This document shows positions 45,843 through 54,173 of a stretch of DNA of 64,000 bases, piece after piece. The DNA comes from Prescottella equi. Lineage in GTDB: Bacteria; Actinomycetota; Actinomycetes; Mycobacteriales; Mycobacteriaceae. Where the stretch lies: positions 100,594-164,593 of the forward strand of contig NZ_LWTX01000010.1 in assembly GCF_002094305.1 (NCBI RefSeq), given 5' to 3'. Each line of letters begins with the position of its first letter. Position 1 is the stretch's first letter. The notes beneath the pieces were generated by a model. That model was not told the DNA's origin. It did no database searches and saw only the letters and a list, made by a program, of their open reading frames with translations. Made by a program: the position numbers and the translations under genes.

Positions 45843-45856
45843 AGGACCTTGGGCCC
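45843..45856. promoter_or_regulatory. DosR-like box upstream of ppsA
   Basis: AGGACCTTGGGCCC (followed by TG) matches the DosR core at 9-10 of 14 positions, with an A in place of the first G. It lies 70-83 bases before the ppsA start. Confidence 0.5.
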
Positions 45857-45925
45857 TGTCCGACCGCCCGCCACAGGTGTTTCCTGGGAAGGGACAGGAC
45901 ACCGCACCCTCGTCGAGGAGCGAAG

Positions 45926-48244
45926 ATGACTGCGCAGCCGGCCCCGGACACCCGACCGCGGTGGACCGCGTCGATCGACCGACTCGGACCGGCGGACGCC
46001 CGCTCCGTGGGTGGCAAGGCCGCCAATCTCGGGGAACTCAGTCGCGCGGGCTTCCCGGTACCGCCGGCTTTCGCGATTCCCGCCCAGGCGTATCTCGAGG
46101 CCGTCGACGCCGCGGGAATCCGAGCGGAGCTCGTCGAACGCAACGCCGCTGCGCGGTCGAAGAATGACGCGGTCCTCGCCAGGGAATCGCGGGAACTACA
46201 GGATCTCGTTCGGGGCGTGGCCCTGCCCGACGACATGCGCGCACAGATCTGCGGGGCCTACGCCGATCTCGGCTCGGACGTTCCCGTCGCGGTGCGGTCC
46301 TCGGCGCCCGCCGAGGACGCCGCCGACACATCCTTCGCAGGCATTCACGAGAGCTACACCGACGTCGCCGGCGACGAGGCCCTGATCGACGCCGTGCGAG
46401 CGTGCTGGGCGTCGTTGTGGACTCCGAGAGCCCTGACGTACCGCAGTCTGCGCGGCTACACCGACGAGCCGTCCATCGCGGTCGTCGTACAGCGCATGGT
46501 GCGCTCGGACCGTTCCGGGGTCGCGTTCACGGCCGACCCCCGCACCGGCAACCGGGACCGGATAGTCGTCGAGGCCGCGCTCGGGCTGGGGGAGGTGATC
46601 GTCGGCGGACAGGTCGAGCCCGACACCTATGTGGTGGACAAGGACGGTCCGACGCTCACCGACAAACACATCGGCGCGCAGGCGTTCGCCATCCGACCGG
46701 GTCCCGACGGCGATCGGCGGGAGGAGTTGACTCCCGACGAGCGCACCCGGCAGGTGCTCGACGCGGAACAGGTGCGGGAGATCGCGAAGATCGCCGCCGC
46801 CGTGGAGCGGCACTACGGCGCACCCCAGGACCTCGAGTTCGCGGTCGAGGACGACCACGTGTGGCTCGTCCAGACGCGACCGATCACGACGTTGGGGGAC
46901 GCCGACGGCGTGCCGTCCGCCGATCCCGCCGGTGGAACCGGGACACCACTCGTCCGCGGTCTCGGCGCCGGTCCGGGCACTGCCACGGGTACCGCCCGGG
47001 TACTGACCGCGCTCGAGGACTCCGGCCGGCTCGGCGACGGTGACATCCTCGTCGCACCGATGACCCGTCCCGACTGGCTGCCGGTGCTGCGCCGGGCCGC
47101 CGCGATCGTGACCGACGGCGGGGGAGTGACGTGCCACGCGGCGATCGTCGGGCGCGAGCTCGGGCGCCCCGTGGTCGTCGGCACCCACGACGCCACGCAG
47201 GTCGTCACCGATGGCACCGTGATCACGGTCGACGGCGACAGCGGGGCGGTGTACGCCGGGGCGGCGACGTCGTCCCGTCCCGCTCGCACCGAGCCCGCCG
47301 TTCCCACCGCGTCCACTCGCGCCGTGTCGGAGCCGACGGCCACCGCGCTGTACGTCAACCTGGCGACGCCCGAGGCCGCCGAGTCGGTGGCCGCCTCCGA
47401 CGTCGACGGGGTGGGCCTGCTGCGCGCCGAGTTCATGATCACGGGCGCGCTCGGCGGCAAGCACCCGACCGCTATGGTCGCCGCGGGGCGACGTGACGAG
47501 TACGTGGACGAGATGGCCGCCGGTGTGGAGCACATCGCCGCCGCCTTCGCGCCGCGGCCGGTGGTCTACCGGGCGGTGGACCTGCGCTCGAACGAGTTCG
47601 CCGAACTCGAGGGCGGCGACGTCGAACCCGACGAGGACAACCCGATGATCGGGTACCGCGGTTGCTTCCGGTACGTGCGCGATCCCGACCTGTTCGCGCT
47701 CGACCTCGACGTTCTGCATCGCGTGCGGAAGCACCTGCCGAACGTGCACCTGATGATCCCGTTCGTGCGCACCCGCTGGGAGCTTGCCGAATGCCTCGCC
47801 CAACTCGACGCGCATCCACTGGGCTCCGACCGCCGCATGCACCGCTGGATCATGGCGGAGGTGCCGTCGGTGGCGTACTGGATCCCCGAGTACGCCCGCC
47901 TCGGGATCGACGGGGTGTCCATCGGCAGCAACGACCTCACCCAGTTGATGCTCGGGGTGGACCGCGACTCCGAGGTCTGCAAGGACCTCTTCGACACGAT
48001 GGATCCGGCGGTACTCGATGCGATCGACCGGATCATCGATCGCGCGCGGCGGGTGGGTATGACGACGTCCCTGTGCGGTCAGGCGGTCTCCACCGATCCG
48101 CGGCTCGCCGAGCATCTCGTTCGTCGGGGGATCACTTCCGTGTCGGTCACCCCCGACTCCGCGGTCCGTACCCGCCGCGTCGTCGCTGCGGCGGAGCGGC
48201 GGATTCTCCTCGATCACGCGCGCACCGTCTCGGCTGCCGAGTGA
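45926..48244 (+). CDS. ppsA: Phosphoenolpyruvate synthase (pyruvate, water dikinase)
   Basis: A 772-residue PEP synthase. The N-terminal ATP-grasp part has VGGKAANLGEL, VAVRSSAPAEDAADTSFAG and QRMVRSDRSGVAFTADP. The swivelling domain carries the phosphorylated His404 in GGVTCHAAIVGREL. The C-terminal PEP/pyruvate barrel has GLLRAEFM, GSNDLTQLMLGVDRDS and Cys717 in TSLCGQAVS. It makes PEP from pyruvate and ATP for gluconeogenesis. Its place beside devR and pfkB suggests carbon re-routing in hypoxia. ATG 45926 has GAGGAG upstream. Confidence 0.93.
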   Translation: MTAQPAPDTRPRWTASIDRLGPADARSVGGKAANLGELSRAGFPVPPAFAIPAQAYLEAVDAAGIRAELVERNAAARSKNDAVLARESRELQDLVRGVALPDDMRAQICGAYADLGSDVPVAVRSSAPAEDAADTSFAGIHESYTDVAGDEALIDAVRACWASLWTPRALTYRSLRGYTDEPSIAVVVQRMVRSDRSGVAFTADPRTGNRDRIVVEAALGLGEVIVGGQVEPDTYVVDKDGPTLTDKHIGAQAFAIRPGPDGDRREELTPDERTRQVLDAEQVREIAKIAAAVERHYGAPQDLEFAVEDDHVWLVQTRPITTLGDADGVPSADPAGGTGTPLVRGLGAGPGTATGTARVLTALEDSGRLGDGDILVAPMTRPDWLPVLRRAAAIVTDGGGVTCHAAIVGRELGRPVVVGTHDATQVVTDGTVITVDGDSGAVYAGAATSSRPARTEPAVPTASTRAVSEPTATALYVNLATPEAAESVAASDVDGVGLLRAEFMITGALGGKHPTAMVAAGRRDEYVDEMAAGVEHIAAAFAPRPVVYRAVDLRSNEFAELEGGDVEPDEDNPMIGYRGCFRYVRDPDLFALDLDVLHRVRKHLPNVHLMIPFVRTRWELAECLAQLDAHPLGSDRRMHRWIMAEVPSVAYWIPEYARLGIDGVSIGSNDLTQLMLGVDRDSEVCKDLFDTMDPAVLDAIDRIIDRARRVGMTTSLCGQAVSTDPRLAEHLVRRGITSVSVTPDSAVRTRRVVAAAERRILLDHARTVSAAE

Positions 48245-48288
48245 GCAGCGCCAAGTGAGCAGCGCCTCGGCGCCGACAGTGATGCCCG

Positions 48289-48708
48289 TCAGTCGCCGGA
48301 CTTGACCTCGATGCTCCGTGCGCCGGATCCGGACGTCGACAGACCGACGGTCACCTCGAGGATCCCCTTCGCGTAACTGGCCTCGACCCGGTCCTCGTCG
48401 GCATTGGCCGGCAGCGTCACGGATCGGTTGAACGATCCGTAGGAGAACTCCGAGCGGCCGCTCTCCGATCGCTCCTCGGTGCGTTCGGCCTCGATCGTCA
48501 GTCGTCCGTCCTCGACGCTGACTTCGATGTCTTCCGGGTTCAGTCCGGGCAACTCGGCACGCAGAACGTACTTGTCGTCCTCGACGCGGTCCTCGACTCG
48601 AATCAGATTGCCGCCGAACGGCGGACGGAACCCTGTGACGGGTAGGGCATCGAACAGTTCGGTCAGGTCGGGGAAGACCGACCGGCGGCGGGCTGGAACG
48701 TCGGACAT
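48289..48708 (-). CDS. hspX: Small heat-shock protein, HspX/Acr (alpha-crystallin) type
   Basis: A 139-residue Hsp20. RSVFPDLTELFDALP at the N-terminus, RAELPGLNPEDIEVSVEDG, LTIEAERTEE and EFSYGSFNRSVTLP closely follow mycobacterial HspX (Acr), the dominant DosR-induced protein. It forms ATP-independent chaperone oligomers. ATG 48708 is preferred over the codon six bases upstream because GAGGAG is then eight bases away. A DosR-like box lies 79-92 bases before the start. Confidence 0.93.
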   Translation of the reverse strand: MSDVPARRRSVFPDLTELFDALPVTGFRPPFGGNLIRVEDRVEDDKYVLRAELPGLNPEDIEVSVEDGRLTIEAERTEERSESGRSEFSYGSFNRSVTLPANADEDRVEASYAKGILEVTVGLSTSGSGARSIEVKSGD

Positions 48709-48786
48709 GACCACTACTCCTCGCTCGGCTCACAGCCGCGGAACCGGCTGCTCCTCCATTCGACTCCGGTGGTCGCCGTGGGGGCA

Positions 48787-48800
48787 GGGTCGTTGGTCAC
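48787..48800. promoter_or_regulatory. DosR-like box upstream of hspX
   Basis: Read toward hspX, TTGGTGACCAACGACCCTG resembles the 20-base DosR consensus TTSGGGACTWWAGTCCCSAA, with TTG, GAC, AA, G and CCC conserved; the 14-base core is GTGACCAACGACCC. It is 79 bases before the hspX start. Confidence 0.55.
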
Positions 48801-48839
48801 CAACCGTGCAATGGCGACCTCTCCGGGTGATCGGCCGAC

Positions 48840-48869
48840 GCGTACGCAAAGACTCCTGTTTGCGCATGC
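48840..48869. promoter_or_regulatory. Inverted repeat before the acyl-CoA dehydrogenase pair
   Basis: GCGTACGCAAA-N8-TTTGCGCATGC has 9 of 11 arm positions paired and lies 62-91 bases before the first dehydrogenase start. It has the size of a TetR/GntR-type operator; no specific regulator is recognised. Confidence 0.45.
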
Positions 48870-48930
48870 CCGGAGGGTAACGTTCGCATCGAGGACCGGT
48901 CCGGATCCGCGCGCGTGGAGGTAACCATCG

Positions 48931-50106
48931 ATGAATTTGGCGTTGACCCCGCAAGAACGGGCTTTTCGGGACGAGATGCGCACGTTCTTCCGGACGGAGA
49001 TTCCGTCCGAGATCCGGGAGCGGGTGGCCTCCGGCGGCTCGGTGAGCCGGGACGATCTCGTCGCGACGCAACGCATCCTCAACGCGGCGGGTCTCGCCGT
49101 ACCGCACTGGCCGGTGCAGTGGGGCGGACGGGACTGGACGGCGATTCAGCGGCACATCTGGCTCGACGAGATGCAGCTCGCGGCCGTCCCGGAACCGCTC
49201 GCGTTCAACGCGAACATGGTGGGGCCGGTGATCGCGGCGTTCGGATCCGAGGAGCAGAAGGAGCGCTTCCTCCCGGCCACCGCGAACCTGGACATCTGGT
49301 GGTGCCAGGGCTTCTCGGAGCCCGGCTCGGGCTCGGATCTCGCGTCACTGCAGACTCGTGCGGTGCGTGACGGCGACGACTACATCGTCAGCGGACAGAA
49401 GACGTGGACCACACTCGCGCAGTACGCCGACTGGATCTTCTGTCTGGTACGGACCGACCCGAATGCACCGAAGAAGCAGGCGGGTATCTCGTTCCTGCTG
49501 ATCGATCTCGCGTCGCCGGGCGTCACCGTCCGGCCCATCAAGCTCATCGACGGCAGCTACGAGGTCAACGAGGTGTTCTTCGACGACGTCCGCGTCCCCG
49601 CCGCGAATCTGGTGGGAGAGGAGAACGCGGGCTGGAGCTACGCCAAGTTCCTGCTCGGCAACGAGCGGACGGGCGTCACCGGCGTGGGCCGCACCAAGGT
49701 TCGGCTCGCCCGGGCCAAGGAGCGTGCCGCGCAGACTCCGCTCGGTTCGGGGTCGCTGCTCGACGACCCACTGTTCGCTGCGCGGGTGGCCGAGCTGGAG
49801 AACGAACTGCTCGCGCTCGAGCTGACCCAGCTCCGGGTGGTGGCCGCGTCCGCGAACGGCAAACCGGACCCGGCGTCGTCGTTGCTCAAGCTCCGCGGGT
49901 CGGAACTACAGCAGGCCGCGACGGAACTGCTCGTCGACATCGCCGGCCCGGACTCGCTGCCGTTCGATGCGGGGGAGGAGATCGACTCCCCGGTATGGGC
50001 GCAGCGCGCGGCGCCTACCTATCTCAACTACCGCAAGGTGTCCATCTACAGCGGGTCGAGCGAAGTGCAGCGCAGCATCATCGCGTCGTCGATCCTCGGA
50101 TTGTGA
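48931..50106 (+). CDS. Acyl-CoA dehydrogenase, large/first subunit of a pair
   Basis: A 391-residue FAD-dependent acyl-CoA dehydrogenase. FSEPGSGSDLASLQTRAV and TWTTLAQYADW (FAD and substrate binding), VNEVFFDDVRVPAANLVGEENAGW, and the C-terminal SIYSGSSEVQRSIIA are visible. It resembles the pimeloyl-CoA dehydrogenase large-subunit type and steroid-type FadE proteins, which form heterotetramers with a second subunit coded next door. It would introduce an alpha-beta double bond into an unusual acyl-CoA. ATG 48931 has GGAGGTAACC upstream. Confidence 0.92.
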   Translation: MNLALTPQERAFRDEMRTFFRTEIPSEIRERVASGGSVSRDDLVATQRILNAAGLAVPHWPVQWGGRDWTAIQRHIWLDEMQLAAVPEPLAFNANMVGPVIAAFGSEEQKERFLPATANLDIWWCQGFSEPGSGSDLASLQTRAVRDGDDYIVSGQKTWTTLAQYADWIFCLVRTDPNAPKKQAGISFLLIDLASPGVTVRPIKLIDGSYEVNEVFFDDVRVPAANLVGEENAGWSYAKFLLGNERTGVTGVGRTKVRLARAKERAAQTPLGSGSLLDDPLFAARVAELENELLALELTQLRVVAASANGKPDPASSLLKLRGSELQQAATELLVDIAGPDSLPFDAGEEIDSPVWAQRAAPTYLNYRKVSIYSGSSEVQRSIIASSILGL

Positions 50107-50115
50107 GGCGGCGAC

Positions 50116-51249
50116 ATGGATTTCGATCTGAACGACGAGCAGAAGCTACTGCGTGACACGACGCGGGAACTGCTGGACCGCAGCTACGACCTCGAGCAGC
50201 TCACCGCGGCTCAGGAGACGCCCCGCGGCTGGCGGGACGACGTGTGGCGTCGGCTGGCCGAGACCGGTCTCCTCGGACTGGGATTCGACGAGGACGACGG
50301 CGGTTCGGGCGCCGGTCCGGTGGAGGTCGGGATCGTCATGACCGAACTCGGGCGGCGGCTCGCGCCCGAACCGGTCCTCGGCGCCGTGCTGCTGCCGGGC
50401 AGTCTGATCGCCGACGTCGGCAGCGAGGCCCAGCGCCGCAAGATCCTTCCCGATGCGGTGGGCGGCGCGATCCTGCTCGCGTTCGCCCACGCCGAACCCG
50501 GGCAACGGGTGCCGACCACGGCTGTGCGCACCACCGCTGTGCGGCAGGGCGATTCGTGGACGGTCAGCGGAACCAAGAACCCCGTTCCGCACGGCGACTG
50601 TGCGGACACCGTGGTGGTGTCCGCACAGCTTCCTGACGGCGGAATCGGTCTGTTCCTCGTCGACGCCGGCACCCCGGGCGTGTCCCGGAAGCCGTACGCG
50701 ACCCACGACGGGCGCCGCGGTGCACAGATCGAACTGCACGACGCGCCGGCGGAACCGTTGGGAAGCGGTGACGATGCGGTGGCCGCGATCGGTGCGGCGC
50801 AGGTGCGCGCGCAGGTGGCGTTGTGTGCGGAGGCCGTGGGTGCGATGGAGGAGGCGCTACGCCTGACCACCGAATACTTGAGAACCAGAAAGCAATTCGG
50901 TGTTCCGCTGGCCAGCTTCCAGACACTCACGCAGCGCGCCGCCGACATGTACGTCTCACTCGAACTGGCGCGCAGCATGAGTCAGTACGCCACGATGTCT
51001 CTCGCCGACGGTGTGGTCGATCCCATGGTGGCGTCCCGCGCGAAGTTGCGGGTCGGCCGATCCGCCCGTCACATCGGGCAGGAAGCGATCCAGATGCACG
51101 GCGGCATCGGCATGACGGCGGAGTACTCGGTAGGGCACTACGTGTCGAGGTTGACTGCGATCGAGCACACTCTCGGTTCCGTCGACGACCACCTCCGGGT
51201 GCTCGCGGCCGACGTCGCGGGCCACGACATGGTGAACGTCACCGACTGA
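50116..51249 (+). CDS. Acyl-CoA dehydrogenase, second subunit of a pair
   Basis: A 377-residue acyl-CoA dehydrogenase-fold protein starting nine bases after the first. LGLGFDEDDGGSGAGPVEVGIVMTELGRRLAPEP, LAFAHAEPGQRVPTTAV, YLRTRKQFGVPLASFQTL and MHGGIGMTAEYSVGHY are conserved. FAEPxxG is modified and the sequence is more divergent than its partner, as in the small subunit of alpha2beta2 FadE complexes, where FAD is shared. The two are best seen as one enzyme. Confidence 0.9.
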   Translation: MDFDLNDEQKLLRDTTRELLDRSYDLEQLTAAQETPRGWRDDVWRRLAETGLLGLGFDEDDGGSGAGPVEVGIVMTELGRRLAPEPVLGAVLLPGSLIADVGSEAQRRKILPDAVGGAILLAFAHAEPGQRVPTTAVRTTAVRQGDSWTVSGTKNPVPHGDCADTVVVSAQLPDGGIGLFLVDAGTPGVSRKPYATHDGRRGAQIELHDAPAEPLGSGDDAVAAIGAAQVRAQVALCAEAVGAMEEALRLTTEYLRTRKQFGVPLASFQTLTQRAADMYVSLELARSMSQYATMSLADGVVDPMVASRAKLRVGRSARHIGQEAIQMHGGIGMTAEYSVGHYVSRLTAIEHTLGSVDDHLRVLAADVAGHDMVNVTD

Positions 51250-51302
51250 CGGACATGCAAGCGGACGAAACCACTGGGTGATCGGATCGAAGGGAGTCAC
51301 CG

Positions 51303-54173
51303 ATGGCGGACGGGCTCGAGTTCGCGGTCCTGGGTCCCGTCACGGTGCGTCGCGATGGCAATCCGATCGCGCTCGACACCCAGCAGCGTGCATTGCTCGC
51401 CGCGCTTCTCGTCGCCTTCCCGCACTCGGTCGACATCGAACGGCTGCGTGCGCAGGTGCGGTATACCGGGGCAGCGGCGGCCGGCGACGGGCAGGTCGAG
51501 GGAGGCCCCGATCCGCTCGTCGGGTTGTTGGAGGGGTTGCAGCAGCGACTCGAGGCCGGTGCTGCGGAGGGGGAGCAGGTCCTGGTCCGCGACGGGACAC
51601 GGGTGCAGTTGCTCGTCGACCCGGATGCGTTGGATTCTCGGCGTTTCGTCGCCGAGGTGCGCCGCGGGGACGCGATGGTGGCGGCCGCGCCGGACGCCGC
51701 CGCCGACGCCTACCGCGAGGGGCTGCGGCTGTGGCGGGGCATCGCCTATGCGGGGATCCCGCCGACGGCCTTCTCCGAAACGGTGTTCATCGAAACCGAA
51801 GTGTTCCGGCTGACCACCCTCAGATTCGGGGCGCGCATGTCCCTGGCCACGGCGCAACTCGACGGCGGGGCGCCGGCAGCGGCCGCTGTGGAGGCCGAAG
51901 CGCTCGTCGCGGACCACCCGCTCGACGAGCGCGCGTGGGAAGTGCTGGTGCTCGGTCTGGCCCGGTCGGGACAGCACGCGCATGCACTGGCCGCGCTCCG
52001 CAGGTGCCGCGCGATCATCGACGACCGGCTGGGCTGCGAGATCGGTCCCGCCCTCCGGCGCATCGAGACCGCGATCCTCGCGAACGACGCCGTGTACCTC
52101 GAATCCGCCCGGGTGTCCGAGCCGCGGAAGTCTCGCGGATCGAACCTGATGGCGCCGCGGACCCGCCTCATCGACCGTGAGCGGGAAGTGTCCGAGCTGA
52201 TGGAACTTCTCGAGACGGGGCGGCTGGTCACGCTCGTCGGGCCGGGCGGTGTCGGTCGGACACGGCTCGCGGTCGAGGCCTGCCGTCGACGAGACGACCC
52301 CGACGGACCGTGGGTGGTGGATCTGTCGAAAGTCAGTGACGGCGCGCTCATTCCGTCGACGATCGCGACGATGCTGGCGCTCCCCGGCGTCGGGTCGGCC
52401 ACTCATCTCGCGGATGTGTTGGCCGCGCGGGCGTGTGTCCTGGTTCTCGACAACTGCGAGCACGTCGCCGGGTACGCGGCCGACGTGGCCCGCGCCATCG
52501 TCGCCGAGTGCCCGGACGTGCGGATCATCGTCACCGGTGCGGACCCGCTCGGTGTCGAGGGCGAGGCGGTCCTGGTGGTGACGGCCCTGCCGGTGGACGG
52601 TGCGTCGGTCGAGTTGTTCTCCGAACGCGCCGCGGGAGTGACCGCGTCGTGGAAGTTGGATTCGCACAACTCCGACGCGGTTCGGACGATCTGCCGCGCG
52701 GTGGAGGGGTTGCCTCTCGCGATCGAGATCGCGGCGGCGCAGCTGCGGTGGCTCACCGAGCGACAGATCGTCGAGCGCCTCGCCACGCACTTCACGCTGC
52801 TGCACGGCACGCCGAACCCCGCCATCGGCCCGCGTGGGCGGCTGTGGGACACGATCGACTGGGCCAACCGTCTGCTGTCGGACGGTGAGGCGCGTCTGCT
52901 GCGTCGCATCTCGGTGTTCGCCGGCTCCTTCGACGCGGAGGGCGCGGCCGCGGTGTGTGTGCTGGGGGCAGTGGACCAGGTGTCGATGGTGCTGACGGGG
53001 CTCGTCCGGCGGGGGCTGCTCCGAGTCGTTCCCGGATCGGCGCCCACCCGGTACCGCATGCTCGCGACGGTGCGTCGCTTCGCGCGGGAACAGGCCGACG
53101 ACGCGGAGTCGATCGGTATCCGGGCGGCGCACCGCGCCTACGTCCTGGGCCGGGTGGAGGCGATCTCGCCGTTGCTGCGCAGCGCCCGCGCCGGCCAGGC
53201 GGTGGACATCCTCGCGGTCGACCAGGCGGAGCACCGCGCGGCGCTGGAGTCGGCGTTCGCCGTGGACGATGCCCATTACGCCCTCGAGTTGGCGGGCCGT
53301 CTGGCCTGGTTCTGGTACCGGATCGGCAATATCGGCGAGGGCTTGCAGTTCCTGCGGAGAGCGCTGGATCTCGTCGCCGGGGATTGGCGGCCGCCGGAGC
53401 CGAGGGTGATGGCCCGGGCGCTCGACGGTTTGGCCTCGCTGACGTATCTGACGGGTGATGCGTCGACAGCGGAGGACTCGGTGCGGCGTGGTGCCCAGTT
53501 GTGGTCGTCGATCGGGGAGATGGGGGAGGTGGCGCGCGACGAGGCGTGGCGAGCTCATTTCGTGGCGATTCAGGGTCGGCCCGAGGTGGCGGTCGAGATC
53601 TGTCGCCATGCGGTGAAGCTCGCGGTCGAACATGACGCCTTGTGGGCGGAGGCCGAGGCCCGGATGTTGCTCGGCATGCAGCTGCGGTCGCTGGGGGAGG
53701 TCGAGGACGCGCGGGACGAGTTGCGGGCGGCGATTCGGATCGGGGAGCGGTGCGGCCATCGGTGGGCGGTGACGTCGTCGACCTGGGCGTTGATGAAGGC
53801 GGACGCGGATGCGGGCGACGTCGAGGGCGCCCTCGCGACGATGCGGGTGATGCGTGCCGATCTGGAGGAGGAAGGCGACGTCACGTCGTGGCTGGTGATG
53901 ATCCACTCGACCGCGGCGGTGTTGGCGGCGGCCGGTCGTCCCGCCGATGGTGCGGTGCTGATGGGCGCCGTCGACGCTCTCGGCGCGCATGCGGGGTTCC
54001 TGCCGGCCTGGATCGATGCGATCGACGGCCCGATCGAGGCGGCCGTGGTGCACGATGCGCTCGACGACAAGGAATACGAGCAGTACGCGGCGATGGGTGC
54101 CCACTTGACCCGCGAGGAAGTCAACCGGCTGTTGGGAGAACTCGTCGAGGGTCCGGTCACCGAATCGCATTGA
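51303..54173 (+). CDS. AfsR/SARP-like regulator with BTAD, NB-ARC and TPR regions
   Basis: A 956-residue regulator. Residues 1-60 look like a winged-helix SARP domain (FAVLGPVTVRRDGNPIAL, then VDIERLRAQV). Residues 95-250 are a bacterial transcriptional activation domain (DALDSRRFVAEV, HPLDERAWEVL, CRAIIDDRLGCEIGPALRRIE). The ATPase begins at about 290; its P-loop reads GPGGVGRT, with Arg319 in place of the invariant Lys. CVLVLDNCEHV (Walker B) and GLPLAIEIAAAQL are normal. The C-terminal 350 residues are TPR-like helices. It should control nearby or secondary-metabolism genes. ATG 51303. The 3' end overlaps the convergent HNH gene by 17 bases. Confidence 0.87.
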   Translation: MADGLEFAVLGPVTVRRDGNPIALDTQQRALLAALLVAFPHSVDIERLRAQVRYTGAAAAGDGQVEGGPDPLVGLLEGLQQRLEAGAAEGEQVLVRDGTRVQLLVDPDALDSRRFVAEVRRGDAMVAAAPDAAADAYREGLRLWRGIAYAGIPPTAFSETVFIETEVFRLTTLRFGARMSLATAQLDGGAPAAAAVEAEALVADHPLDERAWEVLVLGLARSGQHAHALAALRRCRAIIDDRLGCEIGPALRRIETAILANDAVYLESARVSEPRKSRGSNLMAPRTRLIDREREVSELMELLETGRLVTLVGPGGVGRTRLAVEACRRRDDPDGPWVVDLSKVSDGALIPSTIATMLALPGVGSATHLADVLAARACVLVLDNCEHVAGYAADVARAIVAECPDVRIIVTGADPLGVEGEAVLVVTALPVDGASVELFSERAAGVTASWKLDSHNSDAVRTICRAVEGLPLAIEIAAAQLRWLTERQIVERLATHFTLLHGTPNPAIGPRGRLWDTIDWANRLLSDGEARLLRRISVFAGSFDAEGAAAVCVLGAVDQVSMVLTGLVRRGLLRVVPGSAPTRYRMLATVRRFAREQADDAESIGIRAAHRAYVLGRVEAISPLLRSARAGQAVDILAVDQAEHRAALESAFAVDDAHYALELAGRLAWFWYRIGNIGEGLQFLRRALDLVAGDWRPPEPRVMARALDGLASLTYLTGDASTAEDSVRRGAQLWSSIGEMGEVARDEAWRAHFVAIQGRPEVAVEICRHAVKLAVEHDALWAEAEARMLLGMQLRSLGEVEDARDELRAAIRIGERCGHRWAVTSSTWALMKADADAGDVEGALATMRVMRADLEEEGDVTSWLVMIHSTAAVLAAAGRPADGAVLMGAVDALGAHAGFLPAWIDAIDGPIEAAVVHDALDDKEYEQYAAMGAHLTREEVNRLLGELVEGPVTESH

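Noticed and set aside
46196..48733. An 845-codon open frame opposite ppsA that runs into hspX in another frame
   Set aside because: It is antisense to an unmistakable PEP synthase and lacks any recognisable motif.
51297..54170. A 957-codon open frame opposite the AfsR-like gene
   Set aside because: It is almost coextensive with the sense gene, which has clear BTAD and ATPase motifs; the antisense product does not.
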